Origin: Metaphire vulgaris | Taxonomy: Eukaryota > Annelida > Clitellata > Crassiclitellata > Megascolecidae | Reading direction: 5' to 3' | Assembly (NCBI GenBank): GCA_018105865.1 | Contig: CM030840.1 | Span: 10,445,794 to 10,509,793, forward strand | DNA length: 64,000 bases | Shown: piece by piece, positions 52,564 through 63,719 of the stretch | Position numbering within the stretch: position 1 is the first letter of the stretch | Layout: each line of letters opens with the position of its first letter | Program-made: the position numbers and the translations under genes | The notes under the pieces: model-generated | Databases searched by the model: none | The model's input: only the letters and a program-made list of their open reading frames with translations | Told to the model about the DNA's origin: nothing

Positions 52564-53077
52564 TGAAAACAACAATTACTGATAAGATAACTGTAAGAAC
52601 AAATTGAGAATTTTGGAGACAAGAGTGCTCAATAAATGTTGCGATATGTTTGAGCTGTTAACAGAATTCCTGAGTGAAAACAGCATACCGGTCTTCATAC
52701 CGGACTTCCGGTAGCCCCATTTTGGCAGCTTGCACGTATCTGTCCGTGCTTCGGAATGTCGCCGTTCTTGGCGGATTAACCGACGTCTTGCGCTTATTTC
52801 TTGCGCTAATCGCGCGGATCGTCGCCTAACCGTCGTTTTCGAAGCGGTCGGCGATGGTCTTTGTGTCTTCTCTGCGCCGAACGTTCGGATTTACGTCGCC
52901 CGTGTCGGCGTGGTTGGACCGCCATTTTGAGCCACCAGCCACTCGACGGAGCCTACAGGCCATAAAGGGCAAGACTGTTCCAGTTTCGTGCGCGGAATTC
53001 CATCTTCAGTCGGTTCCCGTCAAGTTCGGCGATGGATTACTGTCTCGCAGATAACCGCTCTCAAGGATTCGCCGCCT

Positions 53078-53128
53078 GATTTTTGCCAACGCCCCCCCCC
53101 CACTTGCCAAATCCTAGAGCCGCCACTG
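53078..53128. mobile_element. Remnant of a CAGTGGCGGCTC-family MITE
   Basis: CACTTGCCAAATCCTAGAGC then CGCCACTG, matching the right end of 7741-7929. Confidence 0.8.
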
Positions 53129-53240
53129 CTTTCACTCAAGAGTCAAGATCAACATCTTCCGTTCCATGTCGATTTGTCAGCGTTGTTGACAGCGCCTTTG
53201 ACTTTGGCCTTCGCCAAGCTACGGCGCTATAGAAGTTGTC
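53129..53240 (+). pseudogene. CR1-like LINE 3' tail
   Basis: FHSRVKINIFRSMS then a GGCCTTCGCCAAGCTACGGC / GCGCTATAGAAGTTGTCC tail, similar to the end of the 31 kb LINE. Confidence 0.6.
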
Positions 53241-53346
53241 CAGAACCATAGCCATACCTTTTGATGTTTTGTCCACTGACGTCTTTAACCATTTGTCATC
53301 GTTGGCAGAATACCTTGATAGGCCTAAGTATTTCCTGACCAATAAC

Positions 53347-53642
53347 CAGAGGCGTCATTTGGGGGCTGGGGGGCCGTGGCCCCCCAAGGAAATGAAAATA
53401 TTAATTTATAATATATTAATGTGCAAAAAATTGCAAAGATTGCCACAAAAATCAAAAATTGCAAATTTTCCAACATTGGCCCTAAAATTTGCCAAAACTG
53501 CTCAAAATTTGCCAAAAAATTGAAAAAATCTGAAAAAAATTGCAAAAAGTCCCTAAAATTTGCCAAAATTTGCCCAATATTTGTCAAAAATTTGCAAAAA
53601 ATTTGTCTCGCCCCCCAAGAAAAATGTGAAATAACGCCACTG
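53347..53642. mobile_element. MITE with CAGAGGCGTCATTTGG / AATAACGCCACTG ends
   Basis: 296 bp, A/T-rich interior with AAAATTTGCCAAAA repeats. The flanks CCAATAAC and CCAATTGC agree at five of eight bases. It interrupts the hAT transposase remnant. Confidence 0.75.
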
Positions 53643-53741
53643 CCAATTGCAGATTACGATTGGATAAGAAATCCATTTAGCTGTCAGCTTACCGATTTGA
53701 CGGGGAGAGAAGAGGATCAGTTGGCTGAATTGTCTAGCGAC

Positions 53742-54132
53742 TAGGGATACCAGATCAGTTGGAAAGAATTTAAGGACACGCAAAACATTGGCTTGTCCTA
53801 CTTTTCAGGACGTCGAAGAAGCAGAAAAAACTAGCGATGACCTTTTTATTGATTGTCGGACTTTTTATAACAGAATAGCACAAAAACTAGTAATGAGTTT
53901 GTTCCCTTATTAGAGCGTTAAAGATACCAAATGGCACAAAAACTGGTGATGACCCTTTTTTAATCATCATCATCAAGTCCTTTTAATGTAACGTAATGTC
54001 TAAAATCGGTAATCACTATTTTAAATTAAATTTAAGGACATTTAGTGTCCTTATTAAGGACAAGCGTCCTTAAGGACGGGGCCACGGAATTTAAGGGCTG
54101 TCTTTATCATTTAAGGACGGCTGGTAACCCTA
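53742..54132. mobile_element. hAT-type MITE with TAGGGATACCAG ends
   Basis: 391 bp, ends TAGGGATACCAG / CTGGTAACCCTA, perfect 8-bp TSD CTAGCGAC. Removal joins AELSSD to KSLELKF of the hAT transposase. Confidence 0.92.
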
Positions 54133-54360
54133 CTAGCGACAAAAGTCTCGAACTGAAGTTTCGTGAGCAGACATTGGGTACATTTTGGTGCAGCGTTAGA
54201 AAGGAATATACGCTTTTAGCTGACAGAGCATTAACTGTGCTGGTTCTTTTTGCTACTACCTAGGCCTATCAATGTGAAACAGCGTTTTCGGCGTTAGTTA
54301 TCATGAAATCATCAAAGTTCAGGTCGCGTCCTCAGGTGGAGGATGACATTAGAATTTGTA

Positions 54361-54900
54361 TTTGGAGAGGAAAAAATGTGGCGACCCCGACTCGCGGCCG
54401 GCGGTCGGGCGGCCCCCAACGCCCGCTCGGTTTCCCGTCTGTTCGCCTTTCCGATTCACCGACATCAGATGAGGTGTCCGCGGCTGCCGGGCAGGCCTGC
54501 ATACTGAGGATGGCCGCTCCTCAACATAGGGTTCTGATTTTCCTCGTCTGACGTCTCTCTGTCTGTCCTGTCTCCGGCCTCGTCCGAGAGACCCTTTATC
54601 TGCCTCCCCTTATCGCTGGCCACCGCTTGGTCTCGGCGCCTTAAACGATTTCGGTACAAATTCTTGGTCACCAGTTTCGACTTGGTGCTACGTCTCTTCA
54701 TTCTCGGTTATATAACCGTCTTCCGCTCTCTAAAAGACAAGCGGCGTTGTCTATCCTCTGTTGCGGCTTCTTAGAACGCTTGGTACCTTCTGCTCTCGCT
54801 CCTAGACGGGCAGCGGCGTCTATTTGTTTCTTCACACTTTCACCAAAAACCGGGGTTAACCGTGCCTGAATAGTCGGCGGTCCACTCTTCCTTGACGGTC
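54361..54900. other. GC-rich unassigned segment
   Basis: Contains a minus-strand ORF (54701-54465) of 78 codons, highly charged, ending in a frame without known motifs. I see no splice-supported gene and no repeat ends. Confidence 0.35.
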
Positions 54901-55147
54901 AACGAGAATTAAAATTAGGAATTTTTAAAGAACGGTAACTGAAATGGAAATGAAATTGCCCAATAAAAATAAAAATTGGAACTGAAATAGAACTATTTTA
55001 TTAACTGAATTTAACTACAAGTACCCGTCATTTATTAAAGGCGTCAATTTGCTTTTGTTATGTAATATTTAACATACCATATACATAATGCTGTGTGTTT
55101 GTGCGCATGTGTGGCTGTGTAAGCGTTGCTATGTGAGTCATTCCTAT

Positions 55148-55223
<76 letters not shown>

Positions 55224-56085
55224 CAAATATGCGCCTATCTGAGAGAGGGTGACTCTGATCACCGCTGGTCTATCATACGATGCTGCTAGTCACTGAGCTG
55301 CTAGTCATGAACTGACCCGCTGAAATTCCAGGCCCATGGGCAGAGCAGTCACGGACCCCTAGAAAGTTTATATTGTAAAGTGGTGATGACCGTTTTGGTG
55401 TTTGCCAGTCTTTTCAGGAGGGAGTCAAAGGTTAAACCCGTAGACAGACCCCCAACCTCCATCGTCTTCAACTCTAACTCTAACTGTGGCCCAGCCCGGG
55501 ATCACAGATCGCTGGGCCCCTGGGCATTTGCCCCTCTCCTCTCGGCTGCCCTGGTCACGAGGCGGCATATAATTTGATCTTTGATCTTCTAACCTCTGCC
55601 ATGGTAAATTTTATTTTGCTGTCTATCAGCAAGTGTAAGCTGGTGCTGCTTCATTAATTTGACGTCGGTATTAATTTAATTGCAACACTTATTACAAGAT
55701 GATTTTAGCTAAACTGTTGGCTGGACGAAAGCGAGTTAGCCCAGTTTGGGATTATTTTACCTATGATGAGAAGAAGTTGAACATGCATGTTGTTTAGCTT
55801 TACGTTTTCGATTACTGTGTTACAGTCAGACACTACAGTTATAGAATACATTTTGATGTATTAAACTCTCAGTACAAAACCTGAAGTCAATGACTCGAAG
55901 TAAAATTATAAATTAAACTGAAAATATTTAAAACAGAACTGAAATTATTTAAGAACTGAAATTAGAATTGAAATAGAAATTATTTCTTGAAGTATAACTG
56001 ATATAGAAATTGAAATAAACCCTGAAATAACTTCAAATAAGAATTAAAATTAACAATTATTCTTAGAACTGAAATATCATTGGGA
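54901..56085. repeat. Two arms of GAACTGAAAT-type repeats around a (CA)n-containing core
   Basis: Degenerate AACTGAAATNGAAAT words at about 54905-55015 and 55905-56080. The layout resembles the AATCG-arm hAT element at 8664-10155, but no TIR or TSD could be fixed. Confidence 0.45.
55149..55220. repeat. (CA)n microsatellite
   Basis: About 36 CA units. Confidence 0.97.
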
Positions 56086-56097
56086 TTCACTGCAGCC

Positions 56098-56430
56098 CAC
56101 TGTTCAAGAAGCGAAAACGAAGTGAACCAAGCAATTACAGACCAGTGAGCCTAACTTCTGTAATCTGCAAAGTTATGGGGAAAATACTAAAAGAGAACAT
56201 ATTGGAATATTTGACTAGGAATAAAATTGCTAAAGACAGCATGGATTTGCAAAGGGACGTTCATGCCTGACCAACCTGTAAGACTTTCTGGAGGAGGTTT
56301 ATGATAACCTAGATGAGGACAAGGCAGTAGACATGTTATACTTAGATTTTGTCAAAGCTTTTGACAAAGTGTCCCACATAAGGCTGGCTGTCAAACTGAA
56401 GTTCTATAATGTGACCAGGAAATTGTAAAT
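56098..56430 (+). pseudogene. Non-LTR reverse transcriptase fragment
   Basis: FKKRKRSEPSNYRPVSLTSV, ICKVMGKILKENILEYLTRN, then frameshifted YLDFVKAFDKVPHIRLAVK. NYRPVSLTSV and AFDKV are finger and motif A landmarks. Confidence 0.85.
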
Positions 56431-57370
56431 TTCTCGTTTTGCAGTTATAACTATACTAAAAAGAATTTTATTTATTCCCTAACTTTTAAAAGTGTTTTTT
56501 GAGTAAATTTGCAGTCTGTTAATTATATAATCGTGCAAAAATGAATAAAAGTGTACTGGCAACTGGTTTGGGGCTTTCAAACATTTAAGGTGTCTAGGAT
56601 TCCATTAGTTGGGAATACGATCGGATATACCATCAGATACTACTCTGTCATTAGTACCCACGCAATGAGTGCAAATATTCAGAATGTGCTGCATGGTAAA
56701 TTTGAAAATATGAGCATCTGTTTTATGAACGATGAACACTTTCCGGCATCGTTTCATTCCATTAGCTCTCACGTATCCCGCTCTATTCCAAGCCGATTCA
56801 GCTGCTTGGTTTTTCTTCGCGATTCTTGGATGGACAAATGGGCTTTGCTTGGTGAATTCAAGATTCGAAAAGAAAATATACACGCGGAAAAACTGCATCA
56901 GCTTGTGATGTAGCCTACGTTGAGATCTTAATGCACAGTTGCAAACTGAGCTTTTGACGAACGAATGCGAAAGGTTAACGCAGTTTCTTTCGTCGTCGGC
57001 GTGTGCTGTTTCTTTCTGTATTCGACGAAAACCTTTAACCAGCAAATTCTCTGGATATCGTCTTGTCACTGTGCTTTTCACGCCAATAGGCCTACAGTAG
57101 CCAAATACTTCACCTTTTCTTCACTGGTTTCTAAAGATGCGCACTCGTCAGGTTTATTTTACGGGTTAAGCGGGCGACGGAGAATGGAAAACTCCGCCAA
57201 GAGTGTAGTGGAGAGGCAGCAGTAGACCTCTATCCCCCCACAAAAACCGTTTTGCCCACAACCTGCTGCTGCTGCTGCTGCTGATGCTGATGCTCAAACG
57301 CAAGACTTAACGATTGAACAGCATCGGCCATTGTGCATTCGCTGCAAAGCGAGCTTCTATGCATTTTTCA
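56431..57370. other. Unassigned stretch with overlapping ORFs
   Basis: A minus-strand ORF at 57081-56605 (158 codons, basic) and a plus ORF at 56551-56913 overlap. Neither shows a motif I recognise; not called as genes. A (CTG)n-like run lies near 57262-57285. Confidence 0.35.
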
Positions 57371-57389
57371 TTACTATATAAGCCAGAGG

Positions 57390-57584
57390 CAGAGGCGTAG
57401 CGAGAGTATCCGGCGCCCGGGGACAAAGTGTACCGTTGGCGCCCCAACAGTGCTGACGAACAAAAAAGGTCGTCGCACATGTTTCTTCTTCTTTATTATG
57501 CATTTCACTTACCCATATACCCAATTTTGGCGCCCCCACCTCGGCGCCCGGAGGCATATGCCCCCTGCCCTCGCTACGCCTCTG
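57390..57584. mobile_element. MITE with CAGAGGCGTAGCGAG ends
   Basis: 195 bp, ends CAGAGGCGTAGCGAG / CTCGCTACGCCTCTG (perfect), TSD GCCAGAGG versus GTCAGAGG (7/8). Half copy at 11972-12058. Confidence 0.9.
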
Positions 57585-57660
57585 GTCAGAGGTACTCAAA
57601 CTTTCTTGAAGCTGTCTTCCATCGTTCGTGATGGTCCATTAGTTAGTTAGAAGTAAGTTC

Positions 57661-57987
57661 CAGTGGCGTAGCCAGGATTTCCGGAAAGGGGGTTTTGGTT
57701 TTCACTTTTGACCGTAACCAACTTTCCAAAAATCTTGACAAGCAAAAAACGTTATCATCTCTCATATTCTTTTTTCCTGGCAAAAACCCCTTATCATCTC
57801 ATTTTTTCTGACAACCAAAAATGTCCTCGCCTCTTAAACACCGTTACTTTCTACTTTCTATACCCAAGGAGTGTTTTGACCCCAAAGTCGCGTCAAAAAA
57901 TTAAAAATGCATGAAAACTCATTAAAATATTTTGTTTTCGGCAGCCAATGGGGCTTTAACCCCAAACCCTCCTTGGCTATGCCACTG
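57661..57987. mobile_element. MITE with CAGTGGCGTAGCCAGG ends
   Basis: 327 bp, ends CAGTGGCGTAGCCAGG / CCTTGGCTATGCCACTG, TSD GTAAGTTC versus GTAAGTCC (7/8). Contains TTGACAAGCAAAAAAC. Confidence 0.88.
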
Positions 57988-58579
57988 GTAAGTCCTATTA
58001 TCCCTATATCTACTATGATGTGGTAATTATTACACGAGTAACTACGGGTCCTAGACTGTTATAACTAACTCAGGCCTATACGCGCATCAAGTCAACAGAT
58101 AAAAACGACAAATCTTCAAATGCAAAAAATAAATTTTAGACGTCATGACAGGATATTGGTAATTTCCACCCGAAAATGTTTTCAAGTTAATTAATTCTTG
58201 TAGCGGGGTCTCGGGAGGAGTATTAGTAGGCCTACTAATAGAAATAGTCGGTGAGCTCTGGTGCATATGTTAAAGACCTTATTTATACATATACTACTGA
58301 GTGACCAACAGCTGTAATAAAGCATGAACTACGACGGCGAAACGGAAATACATCAGCGTATGATTGCAGTGGCAGCAGTAAGTAAGCTAATATTTATAAT
58401 AATATCAAGATTTTAAGCAGTTTAGTAGGGGTTTCCTGACATTCCTGTGTTGAAAGTCATTGCAATTCAGGTTTTAAAAATTTAAGACACATATTCAAAG
58501 AGCTCGGGGGTCCAAAAGAACCATCCTTGCGGCGTGGACTGTGGACCGGGGGCCGCGGTTTGAGTACCCTGCTATAAGC

Positions 58580-59075
58580 GATTTACTTCACTAATTAATA
58601 AGAATGCTGCACAGCGCAGTCACTATCCCCCTCACGCCTACAGGTATGTACGGCTGCACAGTCAATAAGCGAACGCTGTCGACATGAGAGGCGTTCGTTT
58701 ATGTTTGTTTCATAAGTATGTACGGAGCATGATTAGTAGTCTATGTACGGAAACAGTTCCTGTTTCGATCGCCTTGAAAGTCAGCTGGTGCTGCCTAGTG
58801 TGGCCTCTGGCACGAATCTATAATGCTGACCTACATTCACACATCGTCGAAACGACCGAGCGATCACTTTAATCTGTCTCATGGCCGCCGCTGCCTTCAT
58901 TGGGATAACGGCTGTTTGAATTCATTCGCTGACGCCTCGAATATATAAGCGAAGTCGTTTGGTAATGCCTCGAATCAGTCGATTAATAGGTCAACGCGTA
59001 GTTCTGGTCCGCTTTCGTCGTATAAATGACATTATGCGCGCGACAGCATCGCGGGTTTTACGGCTTACGGCTTAG
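58580..59075. other. Upstream flank of the SAND gene, no feature assigned
   Basis: No repeat ends or domain-bearing ORF; moderately GC-rich. It could hold regulatory sequence, but nothing specific is recognised. Confidence 0.4.
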
Positions 59076-59127
59076 TTTCAGTGGTTTTCACACAGGCTTA
59101 CTTCGCCTCCTAAACCACTTAAAATCA

Positions 59128-59180
<53 letters not shown>

Positions 59181-59200
59181 TATTATTATTATTATTATTA
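59076..59200 (+). mobile_element. 3' part of tRNA-derived SINE with (ATT)n tail
   Basis: CAGTGGTTTTCACACAGGCT, CTCCTAAACCACTTAAAATC, then an (ATT)n tail of about 70 bp. Confidence 0.65.
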
Positions 59201-59379
59201 TAGTTTTAGACTTTTAGGTCTTTAATTAAGTTCTGGACTTATTTCTAGACTCTCGGCGCCTCATCCATCGCCCGCTGACCATGCATACGAACTAAGAATG
59301 CATCAACATCGCGTCTCTCTCTCTCTCTCTCTCTCCTCCCCTCTCTCCTCCCCTCTCTCTTTGTCTCTCGACCGAAAGG

Positions 59380-60480
59380 CTTTCGTCGGCGGCCGCTCCG
59401 CCCGACGCGTCAGCGCGCCTATCTCGTCTCGTTTGCGTGTCTTCAGCCTCTCTAGTGCCTTCTTTAATGCCCCGACCGGCAGCTAAGTCTTTCATGTGCC
59501 ACTGAATAAAGGCTTCCGAACGGCTAAATCCAAAGCAAAGCGATTGACGAAGGAGGAACGCATATTGAAACTACTCTGCTTTGTGTGCGATTGGGCTTTG
59601 TCGCTGGGACGGTCATTCGTCTCTCTTTGTCCTCGTCCTGGCTTAGATGGCGTTGGGCGCTAGACTGACCTAGACTCTGAGCGGCGATCGGACAGCGATA
59701 CATCGCTGAACGCCATAATCGATGAGCCGTTAGCTACGCAGTCAGTTAGAGGAATCGCACACACTCTATATAGGCCTACCCTGCCCATTCGTTCAGATAA
59801 CAGACGGAGAGATCGCCGCTATATCGGCAGCACGCGGGTCTGCTAAAGAAAGCAGACAACGATATATTACTCGGTCGCGAACCGAGGGAATCACACACGC
59901 ACAGAGGCGATCTCGGATCGAAATGCCGGCAATTCGCAATAAGCGAAATAGCCGCGGGGAGCTGTCGTCGACTCTGAAAAAACGTCGAGAAGCGCGTTCG
60001 GCGGCGAAGACTCGACGAAAATCAAACGCAGAGCGCGTCAGGCGACAGCAGCAGCAGCAGCACTCGACCACGCAGAGTCCCCCGTCGCCGCCGCCGGCCG
60101 CAGATCCGTCTTCGTCACTTTCACCGGCACCGTCAACGACATTATCGGCGGCCGTAGGAGACAGCCGCCGCTGCAGTCCGTCGTCGTCGGCCGCCGCCGC
60201 CACCGCCGCCGCCGCCGGATCGTTGGCAGGCGGTCCACAGCAGACGAGCGTCGAATACTCGGAGGAGCGGACATCGTCGACTCGGCACGACGACGACAGC
60301 AGCGATGCAAATGGAGGAAGCGACATCGCTCACGACAGCGAAGCAACGTCAGCGGTTCCGATGAACGTTTACACGGCGGGAATTGCTGCCACTGCGTGGA
60401 TGTTGCGGGAGAGTTCTTCTTCTCAGATGACGACGATGAAGAGGAGCGATTCTGGGGAGACATTCGATCTGGCGGAAGTG
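59380..60480. other. CpG-rich island over the SAND gene start
   Basis: Markedly CpG-dense sequence compared with the AT-rich surroundings, spanning the proposed promoter, 5' UTR and first half of the coding exon. Preceded by a pyrimidine (TC)n tract at about 59315-59375. Confidence 0.6.
59767..59800 (+). promoter_or_regulatory. TATA box and initiator of the SAND-domain gene
   Basis: TATATA at 59767-59772 and TTCAGAT with the putative +1 A at 59795, 28 bp downstream, a canonical core-promoter spacing. The implied 5' UTR is 128 nt and contains no upstream ATG before 59923. Confidence 0.55.
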
Positions 60481-60801
60481 AGAAAGGAGAAAAACAAGAG
60501 TAACGAGGAAGAAGTGATGGGGGCTGATGTGGGTATTGACGTAACATGTGGAGAGAACGTTGCTCGTCTCTTTCTTTCGAAACTCAAAGTGAACGAGAGG
60601 ATCCAGAGAAAGTGTATTCACTTCCGCGGAACTTGGCTGACTCCGAATGAATTTCAGAGAGACAGTGGACGTGAAGCTGCCAAGGATTGGAAACGAACCA
60701 TCAGGCATTCTGGACTCTGTCTTAAACAGCTACTTACGGAAGAGGTCTTCAAATTTTCCACTCTGCCTCCTAGTTGTCAATGCTCCAACTGCACAGGACA
60801 T
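59923..60801 (+). CDS. SAND-domain transcription regulator, first coding exon (gene continues beyond the window)
   Basis: 293 codons in phase 0 ending at a consensus donor, CAT|GTAAGT. The N-terminus is basic (KKRREARSAAKTRRK, likely nuclear localisation signal), followed by a Gln run (about 42-46), Ser/Pro and Ala low-complexity and acidic stretches. From about residue 204 to 285 is a SAND domain: TCG at 208-210, WLTPNEF, then KDWK at 254-257, the DNA-contacting signature, and a short Cys cluster C285/C287/C290. SAND proteins (DEAF1, GMEB, Sp100/AIRE) bind DNA as nuclear regulators. The WLTP-EF pattern and the Cys-x-Cys-x2-Cys after the domain resemble DEAF1; a GMEB-type relationship is possible. 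Without the splice the frame would stop nine codons later. I see no second exon before the window ends. Confidence 0.87.
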
Positions 60802-62875
60802 GTAAGTAAATTCGACGCAGTCTTTACGTAGTCTAAGTTCACAGCAGCATCAACTTCTCGGTCAATGCTTGCAAACACATCCATCGTGCCAACGCCGTGC
60901 TGACTATTTTTGTAACCGGGAGGTCAAATTCCAAACCATCGTATTCAGCCCGTAGGTCTATTCAGTATTCGGCTAGAACTAACTGGCTAGTGAGATTGAT
61001 ACCGTAAACAAGATGGCTGTTAATTTTCCTTATGTATCGCAACCAGTGCATAGAACGACTACTTTTGCAGTAGGCTAACGAGACCACAGTAGCACTGTAT
61101 TAAAGGTTTGTACTTTGTAGGACCCCTGAGTATAGTGACAGGATATTAAATGCAATTAGGACTTTGATTTCTTTCGATGCCATAATTTAATCGGTCGTGT
61201 TGTTGGTAATTGTGAGTACCGCTCACAATTACTGTATTATTCTCCAATGATCCAGTGATATTTCGGATATCTGCTCAATGTGTGTATATTTTACAACGGA
61301 CAAGTATCACAAACTCATAAGCCAAGATTCAGATGGCTGAGATCCGATTGTCAAAGTCATTCTGACGCAAGACGCCACAGAAAGCACATTCCAGGCATAC
61401 TTTTTAAGGCTGGACTTCTTAAAAGACATTTCGGACATTTTCACGAGGGTACTTCGCGATTTCTGACCGTCTGACTGCTAGAAAATTAAATAGCTTGTCA
61501 CTCTGTCCTCTGGGCGGAGTAATACATCCCAGCGTGTCAAAGGCGAGGTTTTGATTTTGCAAGAGAAACATAATACGCAGAAGAGTTTCAGTATGATTTG
61601 TGTTCTCGAAAATTCTGGATGAGCAGAAACACACTCTAAGTCTAAGACCTTGACGAAGTTAATAAACAACTCCCTGAAATTTTACTAAACGACCGCTTTA
61701 CACACCCTATCGACGGTGTTCGCAGCACATTAAACCTTAAGGAAAGCGTAGTTCTTTAGTAATGCAGAGAAATGCCTTCACTTTGCTAACTACTATACTT
61801 TCTTAAGATTCTTTCCAACACTTAGAAAGTTTCGAAACCTTTAGGGTGGTAGTGCTGGGGGAGGATAAGAAACGTACAGACATTGTGCAATGTCTACAGA
61901 CGTGGGATGGTTCAAATCATTAGGCCAACAAAAGCCTATCTCTTCTTCTACTCACCTTCCTATTTATGACCATTGGGCTCATTCTTTTATTAAATTGATT
62001 ATTGACGCATACTTAACGGTGCTCAGCTATGCTCAGCCCGTCCCGTCTCTCGCAATCGCCTTTTTTCCGTGTGTCCCTTATCCCGATTAGGGCCTACATT
62101 CGTGCCCATCTTTCCTTCCCACTCCATTATCGAAGAACGTTATAGCCTACGTAGGCTTCATTTTATGCGATCCGACGCAGACCGTATGCACGCAGTTACT
62201 ATTGCCGATTGAGCGGCTTTATAGGCTTTTGATATCGAATACCTGATTAGATTGAAACGTAAAGGGGGAGGGGGTGGGGTGGGGGCGAGAATCAGTACGG
62301 TTGGGGCTGTGCATATTTAGTTGGATGAGTAATCAGAGTCCGCGAATGCGAGCAGGTCAGGTCAAACGGTGGTTGTGCATGTGTGGTAACACTGGACGGA
62401 ACAGGTCTTATACAGCGACGGAAGAAGGTTCAATTAATCCTCGGAGAGTAAGGGTTCCAATTAGGAGGTTAATTGCCAAAGGGCATTTCTTTTAAATTTC
62501 AACCCTGAAACATATAAAAAGCCAAATGATACGAAACCAAACAGCGTATAAGATAGGCATACATCTTAGACGCTGACGCTTTAGTCGTTCCGACGCCTAT
62601 GAGCTATGATGATGATGAGCCAGAGATATGAGCCATGCATGTCTCTGTGTGTTAAATTAATCCGTTTTCATATAGTGAGTTATTGCAGCAACAATAATGA
62701 GTTTTGTTCAAATACCAAATTAATTGACAATCACTGACAGTCTGCGAATCGTCTCCTTAGTTCAGGTTCCACAAAATAATAACTACAATTTCCCAATATT
62801 TAAAAATTCGCAAAATAGATTTTCAAATCAAAGGAGGTTGATACACATTAAAAATATTGCTTGGCCACACGATTC
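60802..62875. other. Probable first intron of the SAND gene, no further exon recognised
   Basis: Starts with the donor GTAAGT. AT-rich, contains small ORFs without motifs and a G-rich run near 62262-62290. Confidence 0.5.
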
Positions 62876-62883
62876 TGCTTCAA

Positions 62884-63184
62884 CAGTGGCGGTTCCACGT
62901 GGGGGATGAGTGGGGATGCATCCCCACACCGGACATCCTGACTTTTTTCCGCCTGTGAAACTTTTGTTGGTAAAAGTCTAAGTAAAACTACAGGGAAAAC
63001 TGCGGATGACGTTTTTGCTTGTCAACCTATATTTCGGTAAGAGTGTAGTAAAATTAGGGAAAGTCTCTTTTGTCAGCATTTTCAACCAAGTTTATTGAAT
63101 TTGTTCCTTCCTTTTTCATCCCTCACCAACTTCCTATGAATTTATATCATTCCCCCCCCCCCAAGAATCCTGGAACCGCCACTG
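62884..63184. mobile_element. hAT-type MITE with CAGTGGCGGTTCCA ends
   Basis: 301 bp, ends CAGTGGCGGTTCCA / TGGAACCGCCACTG, perfect 8-bp TSD TGCTTCAA. Contains the GATGACGTTTTTGCTTGTCA motif. Confidence 0.95.
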
Positions 63185-63719
63185 TGCTTCAACCATAGAT
63201 ATATAGGCAAAGAAGTGTCCCATCATATTCACAATCTTAACCATTATCGTAGTCACGAGGAGACACATGAAAACTCCCCTATCCCTTATGCGTGCTTAGA
63301 TATATAGTAAAATTCGCAAGAAGTCGATGAGAATATTTTATCAATTGTGACAGATTAAAACCTGATATTACCATAAAATTTGTCAGCCCCTTATTCTAGC
63401 TTATTCTAGAACCTTGACTACGCCAGACTCGCCAGTGATGTTAGTGTCCCTTCAATGTTCTATCGCTGTTATGTAAATGAAATTTTTTAAACTATAAGCG
63501 GATTGCGTCAATGGCCATAAAAATGTCGCACTGCAAAGAACGTTCACATGCGCTTACTTCCTGTTTTCACACAAACTCATTTTAATTCCCTTTGAATTTT
63601 GATTTGATTAAATCCAAAGTCACATCCATGTCCATACGGCAAATTGATGACATTAATTGTGAGAATCCGTACAGACGTTTAGTCTTTAGCCCTTTACCTT
63701 ATAAAAAGTTGTTCTAGAT

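Larger units (their letters stand above)
57384..58571. mobile_element. hAT-type element with CAGAGGTACTCAAAC ends, carrying two nested MITEs
   Basis: The first six bases (57384-57389) are separated from the rest (continuing at 57593) by a MITE; the right end GTTTGAGTACCCTG stops at 58571. TSD ATATAAGC (57376-57383) versus CTATAAGC (58572-58579), 7/8. No transposase recognised. Confidence 0.75.

Noticed and set aside
54465..54701. Charged 78-codon minus ORF in GC-rich DNA
   Set aside because: Could be an exon, but without a homologous motif or paired splice sites I cannot support it.
56605..57081. 158-codon minus-strand ORF as a gene
   Set aside because: No recognisable domain, overlapped by a plus ORF of similar size, no promoter or splice context; left as unassigned.
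60038..60547. Minus-strand ORFs opposite the SAND exon
   Set aside because: Shadow frames of a CpG-rich, low-complexity coding exon; no domain and no splice context.
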